35,660 bases of DNA from UBA3206 sp964548855 (lineage in GTDB: Bacteria; Bacillota_I; Bacilli_A; Acholeplasmatales; Anaeroplasmataceae), in contig CAZJSR010000018.1 in assembly GCA_964548855.1 (NCBI GenBank), forward strand, positions 1 through 35,660, given 5' to 3'. The first letter of the stretch is position 1, and each line of letters starts with the position of its first letter. Of this stretch, positions 19,615 to 26,920 are shown one piece after another. The position numbers and the translations under genes were made by a program. The notes beneath the pieces were generated by a model. That model worked only from the letters and a program-made list of their open reading frames with translations. It did no database searches and was not told the DNA's origin.

Positions 19615-19654
19615 AAAAAAAGCTTAAAGAAATCAAAACGATACATCTTTAAGC
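19615..19654 (-). terminator. Intrinsic terminator of the OLD-family gene
   Basis: Minus-strand arms GCTTAAAGA and TCTTTAAGC (perfect 9 bp) surround a 15-nt loop and are followed directly by a T7 tract. It ends the upstream gene and overlaps the weak -35 region of the recombinase promoter. Confidence 0.8.
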
Positions 19655-19663
19655 CTTTATTAT

Positions 19664-21217
19664 TTAAAAGAATTCTAATACTTTTTTAAAATTATTAAGA
19701 GTCTCTTCTTTAAAATGATAATCATAACTAAAAGTCTTAATAATAGAAGAAAGTGCACTGCTTTTTACAATTTTTCCATTTCTTATTAAACCTAAATTTT
19801 CTAAATCTTCCCTATCAAATAAAGATTCTATTTCTTTAAATTTAGGATCAATATCACTAAGCGCAATTACTTTTAAATCATTATGTAAAGAATTATCTAC
19901 ATTCTTAATTGATAAACCTGCACCATCACCATCAACAAGTAATATAGCATTATGTTTCTTTATCTTAAGCAAACGATTAATTATATCTTCTTGAATTTGC
20001 TTAACATTCTTATTTCTAATATCACCTACTCCTCTTATTGGTAAAAAAACTAAATCATCTTTTATATTTAATAATTTTTTAAAATTAATTAAATAATTAT
20101 AATCAGTTATCCCCTCAACAAAAATAACTGTTTTATCAGGATCTAATAAAACATGATTATTAACCATTAATGCATTTTTAATTGGATGTAAAGAATCAGG
20201 ATCTGATGCATCTACTGATGCAAAGTCATTAGATATCTTAACACAGTTATTTTCTAATGATACAATTCTTAATTCATCTAGATAATCTAGATCAATTAAA
20301 AAAGGAGAATTAGTTGCGATAATAATAGTTATATCATTTCTCAATGCAAATTCTTTTAAGAAACCTCTTAACTTCATTTGAGATAATGCATGTAAATTAT
20401 ATCCAGGTTCATCAATAATTATAATATCTCCAGAATTTAAATTATTATTAGTAAGTAAATTAAAAAACATATTAAAAAACCATTTAAATCCTGCAGATTG
20501 ATAATCAAGATTTAATACATTCTCTTTATTATATATAACAAATCTAATCTTATCTTTCAGTTCTATTCTAAAATCGTAATTAGTAGAATCTACAAAGAAT
20601 AATCTATTAAATTCACATGATAGTTTCTCAAGTCTTTTATTAATCTTATTTTCAATTAAAAATGAAGATTCATTATTAAAATTTTCAATTACTTCTTTAA
20701 TTGATATTTTAATATTTTTAAATAAATTAACTAAAAATAAATTATCATAAATAGAATCTATTTTAGATTCTAAATCAAAACTAGATATATCCGACTCTTT
20801 ATAATCAATTATTTGAGGAATAAAATTCATATTATACTTTTTATAATAAATATTATTAATAAATTCATATTTATTATTAATATAATCATTTTCATTATAT
20901 GAAGGATAGCGAATAGATATATTTTTATTATAATCAATACGATAAGAATAATCATCATTATTATCCTTAGATACTAAAGTTATTTTAGGATTTAATTCTT
21001 TACAATCTGTATTATTTGGAATATCTCTTTCTGTTATATTATTATCTCTAAGCGCAATAAGACCATATAATAAATTAGATTTACCACAATTATTTGCACC
21101 TACAACAATAATAAGATTACCCATTTTCCCCTTTATAACGAGATCATTAAGAACTAATTTTTCACTTTTATTTATTCCTATATTTCTATAATTTTTCAAA
21201 TATAACGCCCTTTGCAT
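19664..21217 (-). CDS. OLD-family ATPase-TOPRIM endonuclease
   Basis: The 517-aa protein has an N-terminal ABC/SMC-like ATPase with Walker A GANNCGKS (40-47) and Walker B IIIIDEP (D269, E270) followed by an H-loop-like ATNSPF. A C-terminal TOPRIM domain carries E368 (FVEGITDYNYL) and D429/D431 (LLVDGDGAG). This order defines the OLD (overcoming lysogenisation defect) family of ATP-regulated nucleases, several of which act against phage. No UvrD-like helicase (GajB) lies next to it, so it fits the stand-alone class rather than Gabija. AGGTGG precedes the ATG. It sits between the recombinase and an AlbA_2 regulator, within 5 kb of a CRISPR locus, which favours a defence role (inference). Confidence 0.85.
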   Translation of the reverse strand: MQRALYLKNYRNIGINKSEKLVLNDLVIKGKMGNLIIVVGANNCGKSNLLYGLIALRDNNITERDIPNNTDCKELNPKITLVSKDNNDDYSYRIDYNKNISIRYPSYNENDYINNKYEFINNIYYKKYNMNFIPQIIDYKESDISSFDLESKIDSIYDNLFLVNLFKNIKISIKEVIENFNNESSFLIENKINKRLEKLSCEFNRLFFVDSTNYDFRIELKDKIRFVIYNKENVLNLDYQSAGFKWFFNMFFNLLTNNNLNSGDIIIIDEPGYNLHALSQMKLRGFLKEFALRNDITIIIATNSPFLIDLDYLDELRIVSLENNCVKISNDFASVDASDPDSLHPIKNALMVNNHVLLDPDKTVIFVEGITDYNYLINFKKLLNIKDDLVFLPIRGVGDIRNKNVKQIQEDIINRLLKIKKHNAILLVDGDGAGLSIKNVDNSLHNDLKVIALSDIDPKFKEIESLFDREDLENLGLIRNGKIVKSSALSSIIKTFSYDYHFKEETLNNFKKVLEFF

Positions 21218-21245
21218 AAAACCACCTAAAAATATTTTACCATAT

Positions 21246-21289
21246 AAAATAAAGAGATAACATAAATAAATTTTAATTCATGTTATCTC
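21246..21289 (-). terminator. Probable terminator of the AlbA_2 regulator gene
   Basis: Perfect 10-bp arms GAGATAACAT/ATGTTATCTC enclose 16 nt. On the minus strand the stem is followed by TTTATTTTAT, a broken U-run, so efficiency may be moderate. Confidence 0.6.
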
Positions 21290-21299
21290 ATATTATATT

Positions 21300-22640
21300 C
21301 TATTTAATATCCCAATATCCCGTTTTTCTCGAACCAATTCTTTTTATAAATCCATCTTTTAAAAGTTTTTCCAGATGTCTATGAATCGTTGACTCTGATT
21401 TTTGTGTTATAAACGCGATTTCTGGAATTGTTGAATACTTATTATCTTTTAATATTGATATGATTTCGCTATCCAAATCATTTATCTTATCATTTATCTT
21501 GTCATTTATCTTGTCATTTAAAAAAGATAAATTTCTATAAAAAATAAAAGTAAAACCAAATTCGTCATTTTTGTATTTATAATCTATGTTCTCATTGGCA
21601 CATAATGTGAATGTTCTATCAAAGCCTGTACCAAATGCATCAATATATCCATATTTAAAAAGTGTGTTTGCTATTAAAATATTTCTAATTTTACTTCCAA
21701 TATCACCAGAGGCAAACTTTACTGGATCAATATCTTTAACTATTGACCCTGGATTATAAATTGAAATTGATGACTTATATATGATATATCTATTATAATC
21801 TCCCTGGATAGCGTAAGAACAATGTGCAAATGAATTAACAACAATTTCTCTTATTGCTCTCAAAGGAATTTCTGGGCTTTCTTCTCTTTGATAACCAACG
21901 ATTGTTGATTTATAAGAAATATGGTTTTGTATATACGACATTACTTCTTTAATGCATTCTATAATATTACCTCTAAACTCTTTTATCTCGCCGAACTCAG
22001 TTCTAGAATCAGTCGGATAATTTGCTTCTTTAATTGTTAATGGCTTATTATTTCCAAATAAAAATAAACCAGCATTATTTAAATTTCCATTTTCAGTTAA
22101 TAACCCTAATTTATTAAGTGCGTCTTTAGCATTTTTATAAATATAATCTATTCTACCTTTATCATTAGCTACTCTAATACATTCAATAAGTAATTCTTCG
22201 TTTATATCTTCTATTCCATAACTCGTTTCTAATTTTTCCCATTTTGAATAATTGTCTTCTTTCTTTGAAAAAAAGTCTTGAAGTTTTGAAGAACTCATAA
22301 TAATATCAGCGTCATTTATTCTAATATAATATCTTCCATAAGCTGAATATGGCGTATCATTTCCATCTACAGTTACCTTTACTATACTTTTTTCCATTTC
22401 TCTTATTTCCTCTACTTTAACATTGTGTGGAAGAGGTTTTAAACAATTTTTTATTTCGTGCGTTATATCTTGAATTGTTTTTTTGCCAATATTAAGACCG
22501 ATCACTTTTCCCTCATCATTTATTCCAAAATAAACTTCTCCATGATTATTCTTATTTAGCATCGAACTTAAGGATATTATTCCTTCTTTTAATTGTGCTA
22601 GTGATTTCTTTAATTCAATCATTTCATTTTCAATCAACAC
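21300..22640 (-). CDS. AlbA_2/Schlafen-type ATP-binding regulator with C-terminal winged helix
   Basis: The 446-aa protein matches the COG2865-type layout. An N-terminal AlbA_2 (Schlafen AAA-4) domain spans about 1-125 (GEVYFGINDEGKVIGL, YYIRINDADI). A GHKL-like ATP-binding region covers about 245-365 (RAIREIVVNSFAH, GYIDAFGTGFDRT). A NDKI linker repeat follows (about 376-389), then a winged helix-turn-helix (about 390-446; STIPEIAFITQKSESTIHRHLEKL, split here for length). Start is GTG at 22640, chosen because AGGTGA lies 7 nt upstream; in-frame ATG 22622 is less well placed. Probable autorepressor: the promoter carries a large palindrome that shares 26 nt with the gene's own NDKI repeat. Target beyond itself unknown. 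Confidence 0.8.
   Translation of the reverse strand: MLIENEMIELKKSLAQLKEGIISLSSMLNKNNHGEVYFGINDEGKVIGLNIGKKTIQDITHEIKNCLKPLPHNVKVEEIREMEKSIVKVTVDGNDTPYSAYGRYYIRINDADIIMSSSKLQDFFSKKEDNYSKWEKLETSYGIEDINEELLIECIRVANDKGRIDYIYKNAKDALNKLGLLTENGNLNNAGLFLFGNNKPLTIKEANYPTDSRTEFGEIKEFRGNIIECIKEVMSYIQNHISYKSTIVGYQREESPEIPLRAIREIVVNSFAHCSYAIQGDYNRYIIYKSSISIYNPGSIVKDIDPVKFASGDIGSKIRNILIANTLFKYGYIDAFGTGFDRTFTLCANENIDYKYKNDEFGFTFIFYRNLSFLNDKINDKINDKINDLDSEIISILKDNKYSTIPEIAFITQKSESTIHRHLEKLLKDGFIKRIGSRKTGYWDIK
21481..21518 (-). repeat. 12-nt coding repeat (NDKI x3) matching the gene's operator
   Basis: The linker NDKINDKINDKIND is encoded by three 12-nt units, AATGACAAGATA twice and AATGATAAGATA once. Positions 21481-21506 are identical over 26 nt to 22660-22685 in the promoter. 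Confidence 0.9.
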
Positions 22641-22659
22641 AATACATTCACCTCACAAT

Positions 22660-22709
22660 TTTATCTTATCATTTATCTTGTCATTAGTCAATCAAATGAC
22701 AAGATAAAT
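22660..22709 (-). promoter_or_regulatory. Promoter and operator of the AlbA_2 regulator gene
   Basis: ATTTATCTTGTCATT (22671-22685) and its perfect reverse complement (22695-22709) form 15-bp arms around 9 nt. A further direct copy of the 12-nt unit precedes at 22660. The best promoter is TTGACT (22686-22691, in the palindrome centre), 17 bp, TAAGAT (22663-22668), so protein on the palindrome would cover both promoter boxes. Confidence 0.75.
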
Positions 22710-22740
22710 ATTTAAAATTTACAATACCATATACTTAATT

Positions 22741-22783
22741 TAGTTAAAAAATGGATAACACAAAAGTTATCCATTTTTAACTA
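22741..22783 (-). terminator. Terminator after the carboxynorspermidine decarboxylase gene
   Basis: A long stem pairs GTTAAAAATGGATAAC with GTTATCCATTTTTTAAC around about 6 nt, starting at the TAG stop of the decarboxylase. The right arm carries a T6 tract. Symmetry makes it potentially bidirectional. Confidence 0.7.
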
Positions 22784-23986
22784 CTTCATTTTACCTAGAC
22801 GATATTTAAAATCAATGTAACCAAAATTTGTTAATTTTTCTATTTTATTATCTTTATGAAGAATATATATATCAGGAAGTGGCATTCCATTAAATGTATT
22901 GTTCTTACATGTAGTATAAAGTGCCATATCACCAAATACTAATAAATCTCCTTCTTGCATTTGTTTATGGAATTTATAATTTCCTGTAATATCCCCTGTT
23001 AAACAAGTAGGACCTCCTAATCTATATAAGAAATCATTTCCTTCTAAATCTGCTTTATATAACGGTGGTAAATATGGCATTTCAATAACATCAGGCATAT
23101 GACATGCCGCTGACATATCATGAATTAAGAAATTCATATCTCCATTTTTAAATGTATCTAATACTCTAGAAATCATAAAACCAGCATTAAGTACAACACC
23201 TTCACCTGGTTCTAAATATACTTCTAAATCCCATTTATTTTTAGCATACATAATACATTTAACTAAACGTTCAATATCATAATCAAATCTTGTAATATGA
23301 TGTCCACCACCAAAATTAATCCATTTCATATCTTTTAAATACTTACCGAATTTTTCTTCTACTGCATATAAAGTAGATTCTAAATCATCTGAATTTTGTT
23401 GACATAAAGTATGAAAGTGAATTCCATCTAATAATTTATATGTATCTTCATCTATTTCTTTAAAATTATCATATGTAACTCCTAATCTACTTCCCTTAGA
23501 ACAAGGGTCATAAATATCATGTCCTACTTGAGTAGAAAATTCAGGATTTATTCTAATACCTACACTTTTATTTAAAGATTTAGCTTTAGGTCCATATTTT
23601 TTTAATTGATTTAATGAATTAAAAACAATATGATCAGCATATTCTAATACTTCATCTATTTCATCATCTCTATATCCAGCACAAAATACATGAACTTCTT
23701 TATTTGGCATATGTTCACGGCCTAAACGAGCTTCATATAATCCACTAGCTTCTGTACCACTTATAAATGGTTCAATTATAGGATATAAGTCAAAATTACT
23801 AAAAGCTTTTTGTGCAAGTAAAATCTTTGCACCTGTTCTATCAATAATAGACTTTAAAATCTCTCCGTTATATATAAGACCTGCTTCATCTAATATATAC
23901 GCAGGAGTCTTTATTCCTTTAAATAATTCATCTGGTTCTTTATCTTTAAACCTTACAAAAGGCTCTCTTAAATCAACAACATCCAT
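22781..23986 (-). CDS. nspC: Carboxynorspermidine/carboxyspermidine decarboxylase
   Basis: The 401-aa protein is a fold-III, alanine-racemase-like PLP decarboxylase. The PLP lysine is K60 in LLAQKAFS, the phosphate-binding glycine loop is GGGHHITR, and the second-subunit cysteine region is DMSAACHMPDVIEMPYLPPL. Length and motifs match NspC, which decarboxylates carboxy(nor)spermidine to (nor)spermidine in the cytosol. Its ATG follows the TAA of the dehydrogenase gene with no gap (TAAATG), so the two steps are translated together. In gut bacteria this route usually makes spermidine from putrescine and aspartate semialdehyde; which polyamine is made here cannot be told from sequence. Confidence 0.93.
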   Translation of the reverse strand: MDVVDLREPFVRFKDKEPDELFKGIKTPAYILDEAGLIYNGEILKSIIDRTGAKILLAQKAFSNFDLYPIIEPFISGTEASGLYEARLGREHMPNKEVHVFCAGYRDDEIDEVLEYADHIVFNSLNQLKKYGPKAKSLNKSVGIRINPEFSTQVGHDIYDPCSKGSRLGVTYDNFKEIDEDTYKLLDGIHFHTLCQQNSDDLESTLYAVEEKFGKYLKDMKWINFGGGHHITRFDYDIERLVKCIMYAKNKWDLEVYLEPGEGVVLNAGFMISRVLDTFKNGDMNFLIHDMSAACHMPDVIEMPYLPPLYKADLEGNDFLYRLGGPTCLTGDITGNYKFHKQMQEGDLLVFGDMALYTTCKNNTFNGMPLPDIYILHKDNKIEKLTNFGYIDFKYRLGKMK

Positions 23987-25246
23987 TTATTCCACCAACA
24001 CAGGATCATTAGTTTCTTTTGAAGGAAGTCCATATTTATTTAAAGCATCAATAAATGGATCTGGATTAAACTCTTCTACTGTATGAACTCCAATTTCAGT
24101 CCATTTACCGGTTAATACCATTAATGCACCACACATTGCAGGTACTCCTGTTGTATAACTAACAGCTTGAGAACCAACTTCTTCATATGATTTTTCATGA
24201 GAACATATATTATAAATATAATATTTTTTCTCTTTTCCATCTTTTTTACCTGTAAAAATACATCCAATATTTGTATTACCATGAGTTCTAGGACCTAGGC
24301 TTGCTGGATCTGGTAATAATGCTTTTAAAAATTGAATTGGAATAATTTCTTGACCATTATAATTAATTGGAGTTGTTCCTAAAAGTCCTACATTTTCAAG
24401 ACAATTCATATGAGTTATATAACTTTGTCCAAAAGTCATATAAAATCTTATTCTCTTGATTTCTGGATAATTTAGCGCAATTGATTCAACTTCTTCATGA
24501 TGTAATAAATACATATCTTTAAGACCTACACCATCAAAGTTATATTGTGTTTTAACAGACATTGCAGGAATTTCATGGAAGCTTCCATTTTCATAATATG
24601 AACCTGGAGCTGAAACTTCTCTTAAATTGATTTCAGGGTTGAAATTAGTTGCGAATGGATATCCATGATCTCCACCATTACAATCTAGTATATCAAGTGT
24701 ATCAAGTGTATCAAATTGATGTTTTTTAGCATATGCAACATATGCTTGAGTAATACCAGGGTCAAATCCGCATCCTAATACTGCAATAAGCCCCTTATCT
24801 TCAAATTTCTTTTTATATTCCCATTGATAGCTATAATCAAAATATGCAGCAAATCCTTTTTCTTTACGACGTTTTTCATAACGACTCTTCCAAATAGGAT
24901 CATCTACATTCTCTGGTTCATATGCAGCTGTATCTAAATAATGACAATTACATTCTAGACATGCATCCATAATATTTAAATTATGGAATGGCATTCCTAA
25001 ATGCAATACCATATCAGGCTTGAATTCCTTAAATAATTTAACAAGTTCTTCTACACTATTTGCATCAACATGGGCAGTTGTTATTTTAGTTTTAGTCGTT
25101 GGTTGTATTTTAGCTGCCAATTCATCACATTTTGACTTAGTTCTTGATGCGATTAAGACGCTTTCAAAAACATCACTTAATTGACTACATTTCCAAGCAG
25201 CAACAGTTGCAACTCCTCCACATCCGATAATAATAACTCTACTCAT
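23987..25246 (-). CDS. Carboxynorspermidine/carboxyspermidine dehydrogenase (saccharopine dehydrogenase family)
   Basis: The 419-aa protein begins MSRVIIIGCGGVATVAAWK, a Rossmann dinucleotide site GCGGVA typical of the saccharopine dehydrogenase family. The downstream signatures HLGMPFHNLNIMDACLE, LDTAAYEPENV, GCGFDPGITQAYVAYA and PRTHGNTNIGCIF agree with the polyamine branch. It reductively condenses a diamine (putrescine or diaminopropane) with aspartate semialdehyde, using NAD(P)H, to give the substrate of NspC encoded immediately after it. AAAGG lies about 11 nt before the ATG. A structured leader with an intrinsic terminator directly precedes it, so the operon is probably attenuated. Confidence 0.9.
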   Translation of the reverse strand: MSRVIIIGCGGVATVAAWKCSQLSDVFESVLIASRTKSKCDELAAKIQPTTKTKITTAHVDANSVEELVKLFKEFKPDMVLHLGMPFHNLNIMDACLECNCHYLDTAAYEPENVDDPIWKSRYEKRRKEKGFAAYFDYSYQWEYKKKFEDKGLIAVLGCGFDPGITQAYVAYAKKHQFDTLDTLDILDCNGGDHGYPFATNFNPEINLREVSAPGSYYENGSFHEIPAMSVKTQYNFDGVGLKDMYLLHHEEVESIALNYPEIKRIRFYMTFGQSYITHMNCLENVGLLGTTPINYNGQEIIPIQFLKALLPDPASLGPRTHGNTNIGCIFTGKKDGKEKKYYIYNICSHEKSYEEVGSQAVSYTTGVPAMCGALMVLTGKWTEIGVHTVEEFNPDPFIDALNKYGLPSKETNDPVLVE

Positions 25247-25494
25247 ATAATCACTAACCTTTCAAATAAAAAATAGTCGCAACATGTGCGACTATAAAAA
25301 ACTAAGATTCATGTAAGAATACTTTAATCAGAGCAAAATTTCTACTCTTATTGACCGTTTCACAAGTGGCACACAGGTGCATTTAATGGTTGTTATAAGT
25401 AACCAACTTATAAAATTTGAGCTTTTAACTCAATCAATAACGTGACTTTTACATCACACCTAGAATTATAATTCTAGATAGCACTCTCTAATTT
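25247..25494 (-). promoter_or_regulatory. Structured 5' leader of the polyamine operon, unassigned riboswitch/attenuator candidate
   Basis: About 245 nt without a gene lie between the promoter and the dehydrogenase start. In 5'-to-3' order of the transcript it has CTAGAATTATAATTCTAG (25460-25477), GTGA/TCAC (25442-25457), TTGAG/CTCAA (25417-25433), ATAAGT/ACTTAT (25395-25411, with loop UGGUU that could pair with a nearby ACAACC), GCAC/GTGC (25369-25380), AGAGTA/TGCTCT (25330-25348) and ATTC/GAAT (25307-25320), then the terminator. I could not match it to lysine, SAM, TPP, FMN, glycine, purine, cobalamin or T-box consensus elements. Confidence 0.65.
25263..25295 (-). terminator. Intrinsic terminator just upstream of the dehydrogenase start codon
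   Basis: On the minus strand ATAGTCGCA and TGCGACTAT form a perfect 9-bp stem around 5 nt, followed by TTTTTTATTT. The U-run ends next to the ribosome site, 15-20 nt before the ATG, which is the expected place for a regulated leader terminator. Confidence 0.85.
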
Positions 25495-25500
25495 GAGTAA

Positions 25501-25528
25501 ACTATATAATCAATAAATTCAATTACAA
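25501..25528 (-). promoter_or_regulatory. Promoter of the polyamine operon
   Basis: Minus-strand TTGTAA (25523-25528), 16 bp, TATAGT (25501-25506). The expected transcript start is near 25494, giving a leader of about 245 nt. Confidence 0.45.
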
Positions 25529-25585
25529 TTAATTTTAACATCAATTAAAAAAAATGTCAAATTTTTTTATAAATACAATTGTATA

Positions 25586-25621
25586 ACTATAATAAAACCT
25601 TTTTATATAAAGTTATTGCAC
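25586..25621 (-). repeat. Decayed terminal CRISPR repeat
   Basis: Aligned to the 36-nt repeat, 21 positions match, including 10 of the last 11 (GTTATTGCAC versus GTTATTGCGC). It is separated from the first good repeat by 33 nt, a normal spacer length. Decay at this end marks it as leader-distal. Confidence 0.6.
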
Positions 25622-25654
25622 TTAACTTTTATTTGAAAGAAAAACTAGATTTTA

Positions 25655-26498
25655 GTCTTAGAACTTTCTATTTTTAGAAGGTTATTGCGCATAATATCGA
25701 CATACTCAACAAGTCGCCAAGTCTTAGAACCTTCTATTTTTAGAAGGTTATTGCGCATAAAAATTAATAATAACCAAATGGAATTCTGTCTTAGAACCTT
25801 CTATTTTTAGAAGGTTATTGCGCTTAAAATTGAAGGAAGGCAAGAAAACAATAAAGTCTTAGAACCTTCTATTTTTAGAAGGTTATTGCGCATTATATTG
25901 CTAAGAAGAAATTAAATGCTGGAGTCTTAGAACCTTCTATTTTTAGAAGGTTATTGCGCCGGGTTCAATTTCTACACGAAAGATGGTAAGTCTTAGAACC
26001 TTCTATTTTTAGAAGGTTATTGCGCTTAAAAATGAACATGAATAATTATTTTGAAGTCTTAGAACCTTCTATTTTTAGAAGGTTATTGCGCCGTGCTCGA
26101 ATTTTACGAAGTCTAAAATTTTAAAGTCTTAGAACCTTCTATTTTTAGAAGGTTATTGCGCAAAAATTTATTAGAATCTTTAGATTCGTTTAAGTCTTAG
26201 AACCTTCTATTTTTAGAAGGTTATTGCGCTTATTCAGACAATAAGAATAACACTATCAAGGTCTTAGAACCTTCTATTTTTAGAAGGTTATTGCGCTTCA
26301 CAATTAAAGAGAGGAGCACTTGTCGATGTCTTAGAACCTTCTATTTTTAGAAGGTTATTGCGCAATGTGGGTTGACTATCAACTAAATTTTGAAGTCTTA
26401 GAACCTTCTATTTTTAGAAGGTTATTGCGCCACAAAATGCTTGTGCTATCATTGTAGTTCAAGTCTTAGAACCTTCTATTTTTAGAAGGTTATTGCGC
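25655..26498 (-). CRISPR. Type VI-D CRISPR array, 13 repeats and 12 spacers
   Basis: Thirteen 36-nt repeats start at 25655, 25721, 25788, 25856, 25924, 25990, 26056, 26126, 26194, 26261, 26328, 26395 and 26463. All are identical except the first, which has one C-to-T change. Spacers are 30-34 nt and all differ. Read on the minus strand, the repeat starts GCGCAATAACC, forms the stem AACCTTCT/AGAAGGTT around the A-rich loop AAAAAT, and ends TTCTAAGAC, like other Cas13d direct repeats that sit 5' of the spacer. The minus strand is therefore taken as the crRNA strand. The cas2-side end is leader-proximal, supported by decayed repeats at the other end. No tracrRNA is expected for this type. Confidence 0.97.
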
Positions 26499-26605
26499 TC
26501 CAGAATTACTGGAGGTAAAATTTATACAAATTATTACAAATTTATTTTACTATATTTAACATTTTAAATCAAGATAATATGTGATTTATGAAATAATATT
26601 CTATT
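26499..26605 (-). promoter_or_regulatory. CRISPR leader
   Basis: These 107 AT-rich bases between the cas2 stop and the first repeat hold no ORF. TCCAGAATTACTGGA (26499-26513), a palindrome with 5-bp arms, abuts the first repeat and may take part in integration or set the transcript's 5' end. TATAGT and TATAAA boxes are present but none has a good -35, so the array may also be transcribed by read-through from the cas operon. Confidence 0.7.
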
Positions 26606-26920
26606 TTAATATTCAATAAAATCAGCACTAAAAGTATCTTTATATTCAACTCCACATATAATTATAATAGAATCAAACTGCCTTTTCGTTAACTTAATAA
26701 CTCTTACATCGCCAACATTAGGAGCTATATCATTAATTTTATTTATTTCATAAGACACCATTTTTAATTCCCTAATATATTTAATATATATCGATTTTTG
26801 ATACATTAGAAACCCTAATTTTATAATACCTTTATGAAACCTGGTATATACTTTTTTATCATCACTAGTTAAAGTAGGAAGATCAAACAATAAAATCAAA
26901 TATCCATCATTTATTATCAA
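26606..26920 (-). CDS. cas2: CRISPR adaptation protein Cas2
   Basis: The 104-aa protein has the Cas2 ferredoxin-like fold signature, an N-terminal strand YLILLFDLP with the conserved D13, then RFHKGIIKLGF and YQKSIYIKYI. Length is typical. It overlaps the end of cas1 by 14 nt, so both are co-translated. Cas2 dimers bridge two Cas1 dimers to integrate new spacers at the leader end of the array, which starts 107 bp downstream. Confidence 0.95.
   Translation of the reverse strand: MIINDGYLILLFDLPTLTSDDKKVYTRFHKGIIKLGFLMYQKSIYIKYIRELKMVSYEINKINDIAPNVGDVRVIKLTKRQFDSIIIICGVEYKDTFSADFIEY

Noticed and set aside
19664..22640. Gabija (GajA-GajB) system
   Set aside because: The OLD-type gene fits GajA in general, but the neighbour is an AlbA_2/winged-helix protein and not a UvrD-like helicase.
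25247..25494. T-box, lysine, SAM or cobalamin riboswitch upstream of the polyamine genes
   Set aside because: The leader has GAGAGTGC and GTGCCACTT-like fragments, but no TGGNACCGCG T-box sequence, no lysine-switch AAGCCGAA-type core, no SAM GGCAACC and no full B12 box. It is kept as unassigned.
25247..25654. tracrRNA or anti-repeat outside the array
   Set aside because: Apart from the decayed terminal repeat no anti-repeat complementary to the CRISPR repeat was seen, and Cas13d does not use a tracrRNA.
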